This document shows positions 33,471 through 44,540 of a DNA stretch of 64,000 nucleotides, piece by piece (position 1 is the stretch's first letter; every line of letters begins with the position of its first letter). Made by a program: the position numbers and the translations under genes. Source of the DNA: Undaria pinnatifida (taxonomy: Eukaryota > Sar > Phaeophyceae > Laminariales > Alariaceae); contig JABAKD010000004.1 of the NCBI GenBank assembly GCA_012845835.1, forward strand, positions 4,124,265 through 4,188,264, read 5' to 3'. The notes under the pieces were generated by a model. It was not told the origin of the DNA, made no database searches, and saw only the letters and a program-made list of their open reading frames with translations.

Positions 33471-34235
33471 GACTTCCAGCTGCAAGAAGAAGAGGCACGG
33501 ACGACTCCCGATTACCGATTGGAACTATATTTGACTGCGCCAAACGGCTCAACCACAGCGGAGTAATTATAAATCGTACACATTGCGCACTAAACCGTTG
33601 AGACCCGTGTACAAATACGGCTTTTATTATGTTCGTGAAGCTCAATCTACAAGTATTAAGGTCGTCGTAAGCCCGATACAAGGCGGAATATGAGAGACAA
33701 TCCCGCGCGAGGGCGTTCCCCTGCAAAGAAGTCGCGCGAGAAGACGGCCCGCGGCAGGAGAAGTCCGCATATTTTTTCGTGAATTGCGCATGAGGACTAT
33801 CATCTGTCATACAATTCATACCCTTGTTAGGTACTGGTTTAATTCAACCGTGCGTTTAGTGCCCGCAGCGAAAAAAATCAAGATTTTGGCGTAGCCGGGA
33901 ACCAAACCTGGGTGTTCAGGTAATACTCGCGTAGGGAATTGCGTACGCCAGAACTCACCCTACTTATACATCCTTGGCGTATAACTTGAATGACACCGGG
34001 TACCAGGTGTACGTACGGCACATTCTCGCAGGCTGACTATACGGGGAGCCCCTCTTACAAAGCGTCGGATCTTCCCGGGGTGGGGCTGTTCATACTGGAC
34101 TTGCATAATAACGTTACCATGTTGCGGGCTACAAAGCTGAGATCGACTACGTATCAAGGTAGCAGGTACTGGCGCAGACTCAACCCAGCCCTTAAACCGG
34201 CACCCTGACCCGAACCCGCACAGCCAAAACGGGCC
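33471..34235. other. No gene seen
   Basis: No supported coding or repeat feature. Confidence 0.4.
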
Positions 34236-34665
34236 AGAAATGCGGCTGGACCGCTTTCACATCGAGCGGGAATTCTCCGAACAACGCATCACGATTTCGA
34301 AGCGCGGAACACGTTTTGCTTTCCTGACCAAGAAGGGGGGTATATTCCGGGGAATTTTGCGTCCGGCCGCTTCGTTTTTGTTGTTCGCGCATTAACTCGC
34401 ACAATCAAGTCCGTGGTCACAGGACAGGCTTCAGTCACTCTGGAGTAGAAAAATGCGGCTAGGCCGCTTTCACATCGAGCGGGAATTCTCCGAACAGCGC
34501 ATCACGATTCCGACGCGCGGAACACGTTTGCTTTCCTGACCAAGAACGGGGGTACATTCCGAGAATTTTTCGTCCGGCCGCTTCGTTTTTGTTGTTCGCA
34601 CATTAACTCGCATAATCAAGTCCGTGGTCACAGGACAGGCTTCAGCCACTCTGGAGTGGAAAAAT
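34236..34665 (-). repeat. 213 bp tandem duplication ending in LINE-type 3' tails
   Basis: AAATGCGGCT.G.CCGCTTTCACATCGAGCGGG starts each unit (34239, 34452). Each unit ends with TTGTTGTTCGC.CATTAACTCGCA.AATCAAGTCCGTGGTCACAGGACAGGC, the 3' end of the LINE family (compare 55051-55110). The tail has been copied with the unit. Confidence 0.8.
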
Positions 34666-35060
34666 ACCCCAGGGAAAAAAACAAACCACAAGTGGTACAC
34701 TTGGAGAAATTATGCATCATAGCTGAAGCAAGTCGCACACCCGCCAAAAAATATAAAAATGAAATCTGAAGTCAGCGTACGTATCATGCTGATGATGGTT
34801 CATACTTCGAAGTACGTGCCACGACTTGCAGGTGAAACCGATTACACCACGTGCCACCAGGGAAACCAAAAAATGTCCAAATAAGACGGAAAAATTAAAA
34901 CCGTAAGAAGGGAGAGAGAAAAGAAGAACGAGAGAGATATAAAACGAAGCAAGGAATATACTACGTACGGAATAAGTTACGTAGACTCCCCAGCAGGGGG
35001 AGTGTAGCGAGGTAAGGCAAGTTACACAGCGCTACGAAAAACACAAGTACACGCCCGATC
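34666..35060 (-). mobile_element. LINE 3'-region fragment
   Basis: It continues from the tail above: CCCAGGGAAAAA, ATATAAAAATGAAATC.G.AGTCAG, the purine-rich block around 34910-34960 and AATAAGTTACGTAGA parallel 55130-55450 and 31985-32320. No ORF remains. Confidence 0.55.
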
Positions 35061-35207
35061 TGGAAAAAAAAATTCTTACACAGTCAGGTCCGTGAGTCGA
35101 AAACGATATCTTCCGACTCGATTGTTCTGGACCTCTTTCGTATCGTCTGTCGAGTCAATCTTAATAGTTTTGTCTATTTCTGGAGGCGGTTGGTGTGAGG
35201 CAGTAGC

Positions 35208-35339
35208 GGCTGTATGACAGTCGAAAGTCGATTGGAAGCTCTGTGCTTCGTGGCTGTATGACAGTCGAAAGTCGATTGGAAGCTCTGTGCTTCGTGGCTG
35301 TATGACAGTCGAAAGTCGATTGGAAGCTCTGTGCTTCGT
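35208..35339. repeat. 44 bp tandem repeat, three copies
   Basis: GGCTGTATGACAGTCGAAAG begins at 35208, 35252 and 35296; the copies are identical through GAAGCTCTGTGCTTCGT. Confidence 0.9.
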
Positions 35340-35989
35340 GTGTTTTCCGCGAGCAACGCTTGCTTCACGCGCGACGAACCCTTCTCCAAGAAGGTTGGTG
35401 GCGTTGGACTTAGCCGAAGGCCATCAGTGCTACGTTCGTGGCGTTGCACTCAGCCGAGAGTCGCCAAAGCTACAGCAAGAGTAGCCGATATTGGCAAAAA
35501 GCAATCGATACCGCGCGGTGCTGCCATCGTATGATCCACGCTGCTGGTGGGCGGAGCTAGGAACGTGTCACGCTGACTTGCGCCAAGAAGCAGCAGCAGT
35601 GATAGCAGCCAAACCAGCGTCGGCGCTGTTGTATGATACAACTGCTGTACTGCTGTATGGTACCTGGTATCGGTGCGTGGGCATGTGTGTTTTAGTGGTG
35701 GGATGGCGATGCGATGGATTCAAAAACGTTTTCGACTGAGCAATCCGATTCACACATCCAGTCAAATCGACGACTTTTTCGACAGCATGTGTGCGAGTTG
35801 GACTGCTAAGTAAAAAAAACAGAAGCCGAAAAAAGCCTTCATCGATAAATGGATCCGACTGTATCAGGTAATAGGAATTGGTCTACGCGAACACACGAAA
35901 TAAGGCAACCACGAAGGGTATATAATGCACCTACTAATAGTACGTGATTGCATACGCGAGCTCTCCTGCAGCGGGGGGGTGTCCAAACA
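35340..35989. other. No gene seen
   Basis: A short diverged direct repeat (GTGGCGTTG.ACT.AGCCGA at 35399 and 35439) and one TACCTGGTA at 35661; otherwise nothing recognised. Confidence 0.4.
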
Positions 35990-36115
35990 TATCAACCAAC
36001 TAACCCGCCAAACCTATCAATGAGCATGAGTACGCCCGAGTCAACGGGAGAAAAAAAGAAAAGGAGGCCACGAAAACTACCCGGGGACGCAGCCGGCAGG
36101 CCGATCACCCCTCCC
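35990..36115 (-). mobile_element. Small LINE 3'-region fragment
   Basis: ATCAACCAACTAACC..CCAAACC..TCAA, then GAGTCAACGGGAGAAAAAAAG, resembles 32995-33065 (AACCAACCAACTAACCAATGCCATCAA, GAGTCAATTGGAAAG). Confidence 0.45.
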
Positions 36116-36848
36116 GCCCCGTGCCTGGCTCGTACCGTTGTTCCATCGGCTACAACTAGTGCTTCCCGTGCCCACTCCACCGCGACGTCGGCATAGTCGA
36201 CATATTATATAAATAGCAGCGTTCGACACACACGCACGCGAGAAAATGGGCATATTTGTTAGTTCCGATGTTGCGAAAGCATCTGCTACAATCCACGAGC
36301 GTTCTCCACATAGTTGTCGATTGGGGAGCTTTATTATCACATCATACATTTGTACCTGGTACTGGTTAACATATCATACTCCTATGTACGATATCCCACC
36401 TGTGTATCAACTGTATATTCTGGGCGCCACCTGTATATGCTCGCTCCCAGCGAATGCAAGAAAGTGTGGGTACTTCACTGAATCTAGAGTACTGCTGCTG
36501 TGGGTTTTGTCAGGTCGTCTCCACTGCACGGTAATCTGATCATTGCCATCAAAGATTTTGCCCAATCCGTTTTCGGCCAATAACTTTCTAAATATCATAC
36601 GACGAAATGAAAGACAAGACGACCACAGCAATATTCTTTATCACCAGGGCTGAGCGAACAAATACTGTGTTGGTAGTTTTGTTTTTATGTAATCTAAAAT
36701 CAAGTCAGTTGCAGCTCAACAAATACCAAAATCAGCTACCAGTACATATCCCAAAACCTTGAACATCTCGCTAAATTTTGTTTCAACCAAAAAACAAAAC
36801 AAAATCCCTGCGTATTGCCGAAAGGAAGCGTTTGGTGCCCTTTTATAA

Positions 36849-36989
36849 CTAATTTTCAAGGACGTCAGCCGTGAGTTTGACGAATTTTAGGTCAATACTC
36901 ATCTTTGCAAGCTGCGTTGTACATATATATCCATGAGTTTCGACGCAATCTTCGACCTCACAGCTGGAGCATATTTTCTATTTTTATAA
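36849..36989. repeat. Head-to-head pair of MSID/MSFD modules, copies f and g
   Basis: Minus from 36902: MSIDLKFVKLTADVLEN then stop (CAAAG before ATG). Plus from 36933: MSFDAIFDLTAGAYFLFL then stop. The two ATGs are 30 bp apart and point away from each other. Confidence 0.65.
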
Positions 36990-38109
36990 TATATCCAGTA
37001 TCTCTTGGGGTACAAATTTAGTGACAAATTAAATATTTCCAGACGTCCCGGGCTCGGTTTTATGAGTCTTTCTCCGGCATTTTTTTCTTTCCATCAAAAC
37101 GCAAGAACATTGCCCAAGGGAACTTCCGAGATGTGGTTAATCTGTGCTCTAATTGGGTTAAACCCATACCAGCGTTTATTTCGTGTCGGCCTTCAACAAT
37201 TCCACTGAATACGTATTTAGAGCAAATTCAGCCAAACGCACAAAAACGGGCATGAGCTGAAAAATCGCCAGGTTAAACAAGGCGTCAGATTGACCAAAAT
37301 AAATGCACGTCGGGTGAGTTTTGGGTGGGGATCATGAACCATTCGTTAGATTTGCTGTAGTGCTCTTATTGATTGAGTGATGAAGGTCGGTACCAACCCT
37401 GCTGCAAGCATCTCTGCCCATTCAGGCGCAGTCTGCGCGTGGGCTTGACACGCCAGCCCGTACCTGGCCGAACTGCATCCTGCCGTTCCAAGGGGGGGGG
37501 CGGGGGATACAAGGCTTGGGTTGGGGAGGGAATCGGTGGACCTTCTACCTGTAGTCCAGTGGCCCACTGGTGCCTTCCAACCTCGTAGACTAACGCCCCA
37601 ACCTCTTAATAGCACATAGAATCACGTGAGGTGACGTCGGGCACTCCGGAGGTCGCCCTCGGCACATGCTCTACCTCCCAGTCATCCATCCTCAGCTCTT
37701 AATTGCCGACGGGATTTGTTTTTTTCAGGATCGATCTCTGGAGTGGTATTTTTTGCCTCTCTTCGAAGTTTTTCCATTATTTTTCCTCTTTTAAACCATG
37801 TATACTACGTAGACATATCTTCAGGTTTGATACGAATATGTACGACAATATTTTTTATCCTGTTTTTTTATGTACGCACACATCACGAACGAACACATAA
37901 AGCAAGCTCCGACAGCCACAGCATCTATGGGCCGCAAGTACAGCAGCACAGTCTGCAGTCGGCCCAGAGGAACAGCAACGTGCGTACAGTAAGCAGTAGT
38001 ACGTTCGTCCCGATCATCAGAAACAAGCGCAAGCAAGCAGACGATATTATTTTGTCTCGCTCGCGTGTGACTGTACTCACATACTCATGCATGTGGTGTC
38101 CGGGCTGTT
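36990..38109. other. No gene seen
   Basis: Includes a G-run near 37492; a long plus frame at 37716-38372 has hydrophobic T-rich composition and no recognisable domain. Confidence 0.4.
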
Positions 38110-38280
38110 TTTCTTGGGGCATGGCGGGACATTGGCATTATCAAAGTCGCAGTTTGCATCCACAATCAATCGTGGACCTCTGTCCGCTTCAAATGATTTC
38201 TTGTATTTTTCCTTCCTTCCTGAGCGTAGCGGGCGGCGAAAGCCGCCCGCGGAGCGAAGCGCTTTGTAATCGTATACGAA
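38110..38280 (+). repeat. Repeat E fragment with GC hairpin
   Basis: GGCATTATCAA..TCGCAG and the GC hairpin (GCGGGCGGC at 38229, loop GAAA, GCCGCCCGC at 38242) followed by GCGGAGCGAAGC correspond to 40448-40580. Confidence 0.55.
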
Positions 38281-39384
38281 CTACAAAATATTTTCAGCCC
38301 AAAGTTGTCGAGAGACATGTCAATGTCAAGCTATCTGTCTGTCAAGGCAAATCTCCGTGTCTAGACATATGACCCCTATCCCCGGTACAAAAACGCATCA
38401 TTATCTGTATGGCAACCCCTGTTTATGCTACTTGTTATTTGGGTGTGCGTGCTGCCATGCAGAGCAGCACAGCCGCCGCAGCGGCCCGGCAGCAGACTGC
38501 ACCAGACTTACGCAGCCGGCAGCCAGCTCAGAAGTAGTAGGTGGTTGGCACCAGCAACAGATTTTGCATTTCTTCTGTTGATTCAACTTGAAAACGTGGG
38601 AAGTTGTGATGCGGTCGTCGGCAGGCGGCAGGATGATGGCTGGCGACAAAGCGAACGCATCCATGCAACATGCAGCACGCGGAAAAAAAAGTCGAACATG
38701 TACCTGGTACATGCGACGTACGTTCAGCAAGCACTATGTACATATTTCGTACGTACCAGTGTCAACAAAGAGCAATGTGTTAATGTGTTGTTGCTGTTGC
38801 TCGTGCGCGTTTGAGAGTACTCTTTTACAATGTCATGGTGAATCCGTGGAAAACATGTGAAATTCGCCGATTCATGGCCGTCTCTTGTTTCTTACCAATA
38901 TCCCATGCGTACGCTGCTATGTACTGCCCTACTCCCTGCTCCATGCGCCTGTGCGGCAGCTGTACGTAGCTCAAATGCGATATTTAGTTCTGCAGATATG
39001 AACGCATTAAAAAAAAAAAAAAAACACCGGTTGTTTTTTTGAACAAAACATTTTGTTCAAATAATATGGTAAGGCGTTTTTCAAAATCGGGTATTTTCCA
39101 TCGTGTCCCCTGTTTTTTGCTGTCAAGGATGTCTGTCAAGGCATTTGCCTTGACGCTGTCCGTCAAGGGGTGAAAGTGCTGTCTCCCGACATCTATTGGC
39201 CAGTAGAGGGTCGACGATTTGTTTTATCGATTTTCTGAAATGCTTTACCCCCCCAAAAATCGGCCAAGCCTTCCCCCGCCCTCCGCTCACCCCCCCTCCC
39301 TCCCCAATGAACTGTAGAAGTGCAATCTGTTGAGAGTCTGAGAAACTTGAACAAAATTCTGCACATAAATGAGACTGATAAACT
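38281..39384. other. No gene seen
   Basis: No supported coding sequence. Contains an A run (39009-39024) and the hairpin at 39039-39060. Confidence 0.4.
39039..39060. repeat. Perfect hairpin, 10 bp stem
   Basis: TTGAACAAAA, two-base loop, TTTTGTTCAA. On plus it follows a T run, so it could also be part of a degenerate transposon end. Confidence 0.7.
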
Positions 39385-39600
39385 AAAATAGCACTGTAGA
39401 AACCTCAGCAAGCGAGTCTGAGAACTGATGTTGATGAAGGAACGTCACAGCGAGGCTTATCAAGCATCAGAGGAGCGACACAGACGATTATCTGATAAAT
39501 TAGCCAGACGAGTCGGAGAGTTAGAGACTGACGAACAAAAAAAATCTGAGCAACGAGTCTGAGAATTGATAAGTGAGACTGAGTTCTGCCATCCCGATCG
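39385..39600. repeat. Diverged direct repeats of CGAGTCTGAGAA
   Basis: GCGAGTCTGAGAACTGAT, ACGAGTCGGAGAGTTAGAG and ACGAGTCTGAGAATTGAT recur at intervals of roughly 70-100 bp. Confidence 0.5.
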
Positions 39601-39699
39601 CCTAAAATCTGGTTGTGCACTGCACACGTATCACTTTCGTCATTCTATAATACATGATAAAATATAAGACAACGACTTACAAATATCGATCTCCTAAAA

Positions 39700-40600
39700 G
39701 GGCCTGAGAGGCCTCCATTTTTTTTCGCTTTCCACGCTAACTTCAGGACATTCTCTACGGACGGCTGGGCAGGCTTGGATGCCCGAAACAGCGCTTCTCA
39801 GCGCTTTTATTTACTTTATCAAAATTCAAGTTTGAAAGTCCTGTTTTTTGGGAATACCACCTGCTACCTAGAAACCGCCTCCTTTCGTTACTTGCGGAAC
39901 GGTCCAACATTCATTATAACGAAGCTTTCATCACACCAGAGGTCCCGGCCTGATGATATCAGCTTGGCTCATCACATCATCAGCTCAGCTCCGCCAAGCA
40001 GCGCTAGCTCAGCAGCGCAGCGCCGTGCAGTGCCGTTTTTTGGCGTGCGATGCGGTACTGTGCGATGCTCTGCGGTGCTGTGCCGTGGTGAGTACTATGC
40101 ATAGCTCACAGCAGCTCAGTGCCGTGCGGTGCCGTGCCTTGTCCTGCGGTGCTGTTTCATGCTGCGCTGTGCTTTCTTTCGAACATGAAGCAGTGTACCA
40201 GGTATATGAAGCGAAGTACCAGGTACCAGGTACCAAGTACCAATTTGCAGGTACCGGTATGTACGTGTTTTTGTACTCGTCTTTTAGCTTTCTTCAAAGT
40301 AGATTGTCCTCTCTCGGTCCCTATGTTTTTTTCCCTCGCAAATTACACCCGCACTGCCGATCAGAATGTGACATCGCCAACAAGCACACAGTACAGTGCA
40401 CACAGCACAGGGCAACTACTAGTAGCTCTGCACAAGCAGCTCTTGGCATTATCAATTCGCTAGTCGCACCAAATCATGGGCCTCTTCTTTCTGCCCCCTT
40501 TACATCCATGTTTTGGTTGCATTCTTCCTTGCGCGAGCGAAGCGGGCGGCTGACGCCGCCCGCGGACCGGAGCACTTGTCAAAACTACATTTATTTGCTC
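39700..40600 (+). repeat. Repeat E, plus copy, with GTGCC array and GC hairpin
   Basis: The copy starts with GGGCCTGAGAGGCC, runs through CGTTACTTGCGGAAC.GTCCA, an array of GTGCNGTGC pentamer-type repeats (40009-40190), tandem TACCAGGTA motifs (40197-40225), CACTGCCGATCAGAA.GTGACATCGCCAAC and ends with the hairpin GCGGGCGGC-TGAC-GCCGCCCGC (40542-40563). Inverted copies lie at 45895-46985. I recognise no coding region or known terminal structure. Confidence 0.75.
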
Positions 40601-40890
40601 TACTCGACGAGGACGAGCCGTTCATAGTTCATAGCTCATGTTTCAGCATTCGCTTGTTGTGTCGATCAGCAGTTGTTTTGGGTCGATCCTGAGATTGATG
40701 CATTCAGCGCTACCGTCCGCAACACTACGAAACCATGCCTTAATTCGTGATATGATATAATAAGTACAAGGGCTCCGTATGGGCAGGGCAGCACTTCAAC
40801 AAAATAAGTTGTAGCTGTCCGATTCGACATTGAAGTTTAAAGTAATGCCAAGAGGTTAATACGAATATAAGATTCTGGAGGTCAAAATTT

Positions 40891-41373
40891 GACACAAGAA
40901 AAACGTCATACCCGGTATACAACAAAGAAGGCAAGCAGATTCGAAACACACTGTTGTTAAATGCGCCGTCAAGTAAAAGCTAGCGTGTATCAAACAAACG
41001 TAAGTACATGCTACCTGCTTCGCTTCTAGGCGAGAAGAGGACTGGACATCAATACAAAGCCATTGCGCGGAATCGTTGAAATTATTTTATTCACGAAGGG
41101 AAAAAGGAAGGCGCCGTTGATGGTGCCTTCCTGACACAAGAAAAACGTCATACCCGGTATACAACAAAGAAGGCAAGCAGATTCGAAACACACTGTTGTT
41201 AAATGCGCCGTCAAGTAAAAGCTAGCGTGTATCAAACAAACGTAAGTACATGCTACCTGCTTCGCTTCTAGGCGAGAAGAGGACTGGACATCAATAAAAA
41301 GCCATTGCGCGGAATCGTTGAAATTATTTTATTCACGAAGGGAAAAAGGAAGGGGCCGTTGATGGTGCCTTGG
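40891..41373. repeat. 242 bp tandem duplication, nearly identical
   Basis: Units begin GACACAAGAAAAACGTC at 40891 and 41133. Only two differences were noticed by eye (CAATAC/CAATAA and GGCGCC/GGGGCC), so this is a very recent duplication. Confidence 0.95.
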
Positions 41374-41383
41374 AAAACCCCTC

Positions 41384-41480
41384 TGGGTTTACTTCCACAA
41401 TATACCAAGAACTTACTTACAGAGAAGCACTAAAGGGAAACATGTGGCGATACCAACTCCATAATATGTAGGCAAAGTGG
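41384..41480. repeat. Repeat K, copy 1
   Basis: TTTACTTCCACAATATACCAAGAACTTAC, GAGAAGCACTA and a downstream GGGAAAAA.ACGA match 42075-42205. Confidence 0.65.
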
Positions 41481-42064
41481 AGGGAAAAATACGATCTACG
41501 TATATATCACAACCGCTAGTGAAAATATACAAACACGGAAAAAGAAGGATCATCCAGATTTTGTTAAAATTGTCTTTTGCCCTCCGACAATATAATGTAG
41601 ATGCCGTTCCGATGTACAAATCGAATACGTTTCCATAAAGTATTAATAGTGTACCTTCTGCCATCTATTTCCCCATTTCCTTTCCAAACGTATTGTCATG
41701 TTTCTACTTCATTCCCTTACATCTATCTATTCATTTCAGGCATTAGTCTACCCTGATCCTCATCAACATTCCCACCCCAGGCCATTGGCCGCAGTCCTCC
41801 AGCTCTTCCTCTCGTCCCCTCGCGGCTTGGCAGTCCCTCAGAGCTAATCTACATCGATGAACTTTGCGCGAAATCGCGACCTGGGTGGTCACAGAGATTA
41901 TTTGAATAGGCGTTCCAGACATAAATACTGTCTCACGCAAGGCAAATTAAGTATTGAACCAACAGCTGACGTGTTTAGAAGAATTGTAAAAAATAATCCG
42001 TAGACAGGCATCAAATCGTACCATTGTCACGTACAGCCTCCCGACTCGGCGCGAAGTACCGTAT

Positions 42065-42210
42065 GTCCTCTCGGTTTACTTCCACAACATACGAAGAACT
42101 TACGTACAGAGAAGCACTAGTCTTTAAAACCCCCCGTTCCGAGCAACTAACCCCCCCAAAAAACCAACTCAATGGCATGTAGACAACTTGCAGGGAAAAA
42201 GACGACCACG
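42065..42210. repeat. Repeat K, copy 2
   Basis: TTTACTTCCACAACATACGAAGAACTTACG and GAGAAGCACTA are diverged from copy 1. ACGCAAAGTTCGTCATTGCTCACGCGTT just after resembles the end of repeat J. Confidence 0.65.
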
Positions 42211-43254
42211 CAAAGTTCGTCATTGCTCACGCGTTGAACGTTGTTTTTTCAATCGTAGACTGTCTGCGCGAAACATTTTATCTACCAAATGCGCTTATCT
42301 ATTCTCCCGTTACCGACGGCTAATCACAAACCCTAATCAAATTTGACCAAATACGGGTAATATTTTGGAAGCAGATTATGGTAGAGCCAAATATGGTCGA
42401 CATGAGATTCGACGTCTCTTTCCTGTTGGCCGAAAAAACTCCGGACGCTTTGGATTGGCCAAGCTTACCCCGAGAGTGGTGTACACCAGACTTTTTGCTT
42501 GTTGGAGACTACGTTGCCTAGAACGACGCCTTGTTCAAATTCGAACCTCGGGGTTGCTGTGGAGCTGAAACTGCACAGCTGTCCCAGTGGCAATGGAGGT
42601 TCGAAGACGACATGATGCAAAGCCGGTTTTTGCATCAAGCGTCGACATGGGGCCATGTCAGCCGGCGAGGTTTGGAAGAAGAGCGTTGTTTGACTGAAGG
42701 CTGTCGCATTGCTCCGCGTGGTCGCGGACGAGGAGGAAGACGAAGAAGAGGAGAGCGATCTTCTCGTTGCGGCGGCGTTGTCTAAGATAGATGCCGGAGA
42801 GGCTTTGCTGGCGTGGGAGGTTGGCGTAGCGCTCCTTCTTTGTTTTTACTCGGCAAGGCGGGATATGTGTATCTGCTGTCTTTGCGTCGCGCGTGCTTTC
42901 ACGTTTTTCTAAATCGGACGCGTCCGGTTGAGAAAAAATATGCGGCGTGTCTCCATCATGACGACTGCTGACAGTAGCGTCTGTATTTTTTACCAAGAGA
43001 CGAATAATATTATTAATAGTTGTTTTCATTTCGGACTATGCGCATAGCGGAAGGTCTTCAGCTATGATTATATTTCCGACGGAAATCCACCTTCAGAAAA
43101 AAAATAGGCGCAGACATTCTAGTGTATTTTTTCAGGATGTACTACTGCTCTAAAAAAAGGTAATCTGTAAACAATCTTTGGGTAAAGATGAACGGACAAA
43201 AAAAATTAAAAAATTCTCGGAAATGAGTATTACTGATGCTGTGTGTGGTAACTA
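42211..43254. other. No certain gene
   Basis: A plus frame (42709-42912) begins with an acidic run (ADEEEDEEEESDLLVAAALS) and could be a short exon, but lacks a homologous feature I recognise. Confidence 0.3.
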
Positions 43255-43590
43255 TATACCTTTGCAACTTTTTTTTTCTTTCATCCCATTTATTATCCTC
43301 GCACTACTCTCACGCTCCCTTCCAGCAGTAACTCAGATCCGGGATCACATAGCGGGCCCTCCTCCCCCCTCCCCACTACGGTACGTGCCTTCATTTTTAT
43401 CGCAAGAAGTCGGCATTTTCTTCCTCTTCGAATTGTACCTACCCACGCTGCTAGGAGCTCTCAGCAGTTGTTGATCCCCCTTTTTTTTTGCAATTGAAGT
43501 CAAATATCATCACGGTGGGAATCGAACTCAAGGGCCAACGCCAGAAGTATTCGAGGGACAACACTAGACCACCGGGGCGACCGGCCGACA
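43255..43590 (-). mobile_element. SINE-2, tRNA-derived, copy B
   Basis: The minus-strand head GGTCGCCCCGG carries A box TGGTCTAGTGTTG (43571-43559) and B box GAGTTCGATTCC (43529-43518). The body and T-rich (plus) tail match 23770-24085. The better-preserved promoter boxes suggest it is the younger copy. Confidence 0.85.
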
Positions 43591-43784
43591 ATATATAGTG
43601 AAACAAAATAGGATCTTTGCATCGAGATTATACATTACCCCGAAATTACATGCTATTAATACTACGATGGTTAAAGCCGGCGTCATCCAAAGAGGTGTTT
43701 CCTGTGGTGTCAGTCAACATTATTTACTGCAGCTGCTCTTGAAGCTCGGAATTTGAAAACAGTGTACCAGGTTGTTGATGTTGT

Positions 43785-43960
43785 TGTTCTCACATAAACT
43801 CGCATAATCAAGTCCGTGGTCACAGGGCAGGCTCCAGTCACTCTGGAGCTGAGGAACACGCCAGGTTGTTCTCACATTAACTCGCATAATCAAGTCCGTG
43901 GTCACAGGGCAGGCTCCAGTCACTCTGGGGTGGAGGAATATTCCAGGGAAAAACATGAGG
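43785..43960 (-). mobile_element. Two tandem LINE 3' tails
   Basis: GTTGTTCTCACATAAACTCGCATAATCAAGTCCGTGGTCACAGGGCAGGCTCCAGTCACTCTGG occurs twice in a row (43790 and 43866), the second continuing to CCAGGGAAAAAC. It matches the 3' end of the LINE at 55051-55145; on minus the tail reads as AACAAC repeats. Confidence 0.8.
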
Positions 43961-44139
43961 TATAATATATCGTCGACTATTATTTTAGATTATTTACTGC
44001 TGTATCATCGATTGCTGCCGCACACGATATGTTGTCAAGAAGATCCCTATTATTATAGATTGCTGCTGTATCATCGATGAGCACGCCACGTGTTGACCGG
44101 TCCTCGGAAAAACATCTGCCCAGGATCCAAAATCTAAAA

Positions 44140-44280
44140 CCGTCGCCAATTTTCGATTGTGTCTCCTACCCCCCGCAGTACGCGTTCACGACCAGGTAGG
44201 GGACGGATAAGGAAGGGCGAGGGGCGTTGGAGCCGCCCCTCTAACAAAATGATTTGACCGAGAAATCCTATAGCACTACC
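44140..44280 (+). repeat. Repeat F, copy 1 (partial)
   Basis: GGACGGATAAGGAAGGGCGAGGGGCGTTGGAGCCGCCCC and ATTTGACCGAGAAATCC match copies at 45215-45410 and 61040-61245. Confidence 0.7.
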
Positions 44281-44303
44281 CACTTAGTTTACTTACTAAT
44301 CAC

Positions 44304-44540
44304 TTGACTCAGTAGCTCAGTGGGTAGTGCTACATATGTTGTCGAGTTCGTAAACCGATTCTCACCGTTTTTTAACGGGGGTCTCCGGGGCTCTCCCCTA
44401 GCCACTGACTACAGTAGTGGCGCTCAGGAGCAAACTACAAGAAAAAAATCATAATGGCTTCAGCGCGCACGCTTGAAAATGACAAATATGAAGTCGGTGA
44501 GAATCGAACTCACGACACATAGCAATAACCACTGTCACGT
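44304..44540. mobile_element. Foldback tRNA-headed element, unit 1
   Basis: The plus strand opens with a tRNA-like head (AGTAGCTCAGTGGGTAGTGCTA, then CGAGTTCG....ATTCTCACCG, the B box split by seven extra bases). The minus strand opens at the other end with a second head (GTGAGTTCGATTCTCACCG at 44516-44494, an intact T-arm). The body between holds CTCCGGGGCTCTCCCCT and GCGCGCACGCTTGAAAATG. Confidence 0.7.

Noticed and set aside
37716-38372. 218-codon plus-strand open frame
   Set aside because: Hydrophobic, T-rich N-terminus and no domain or splice context; its end overlaps the repeat E hairpin. Treated as chance.
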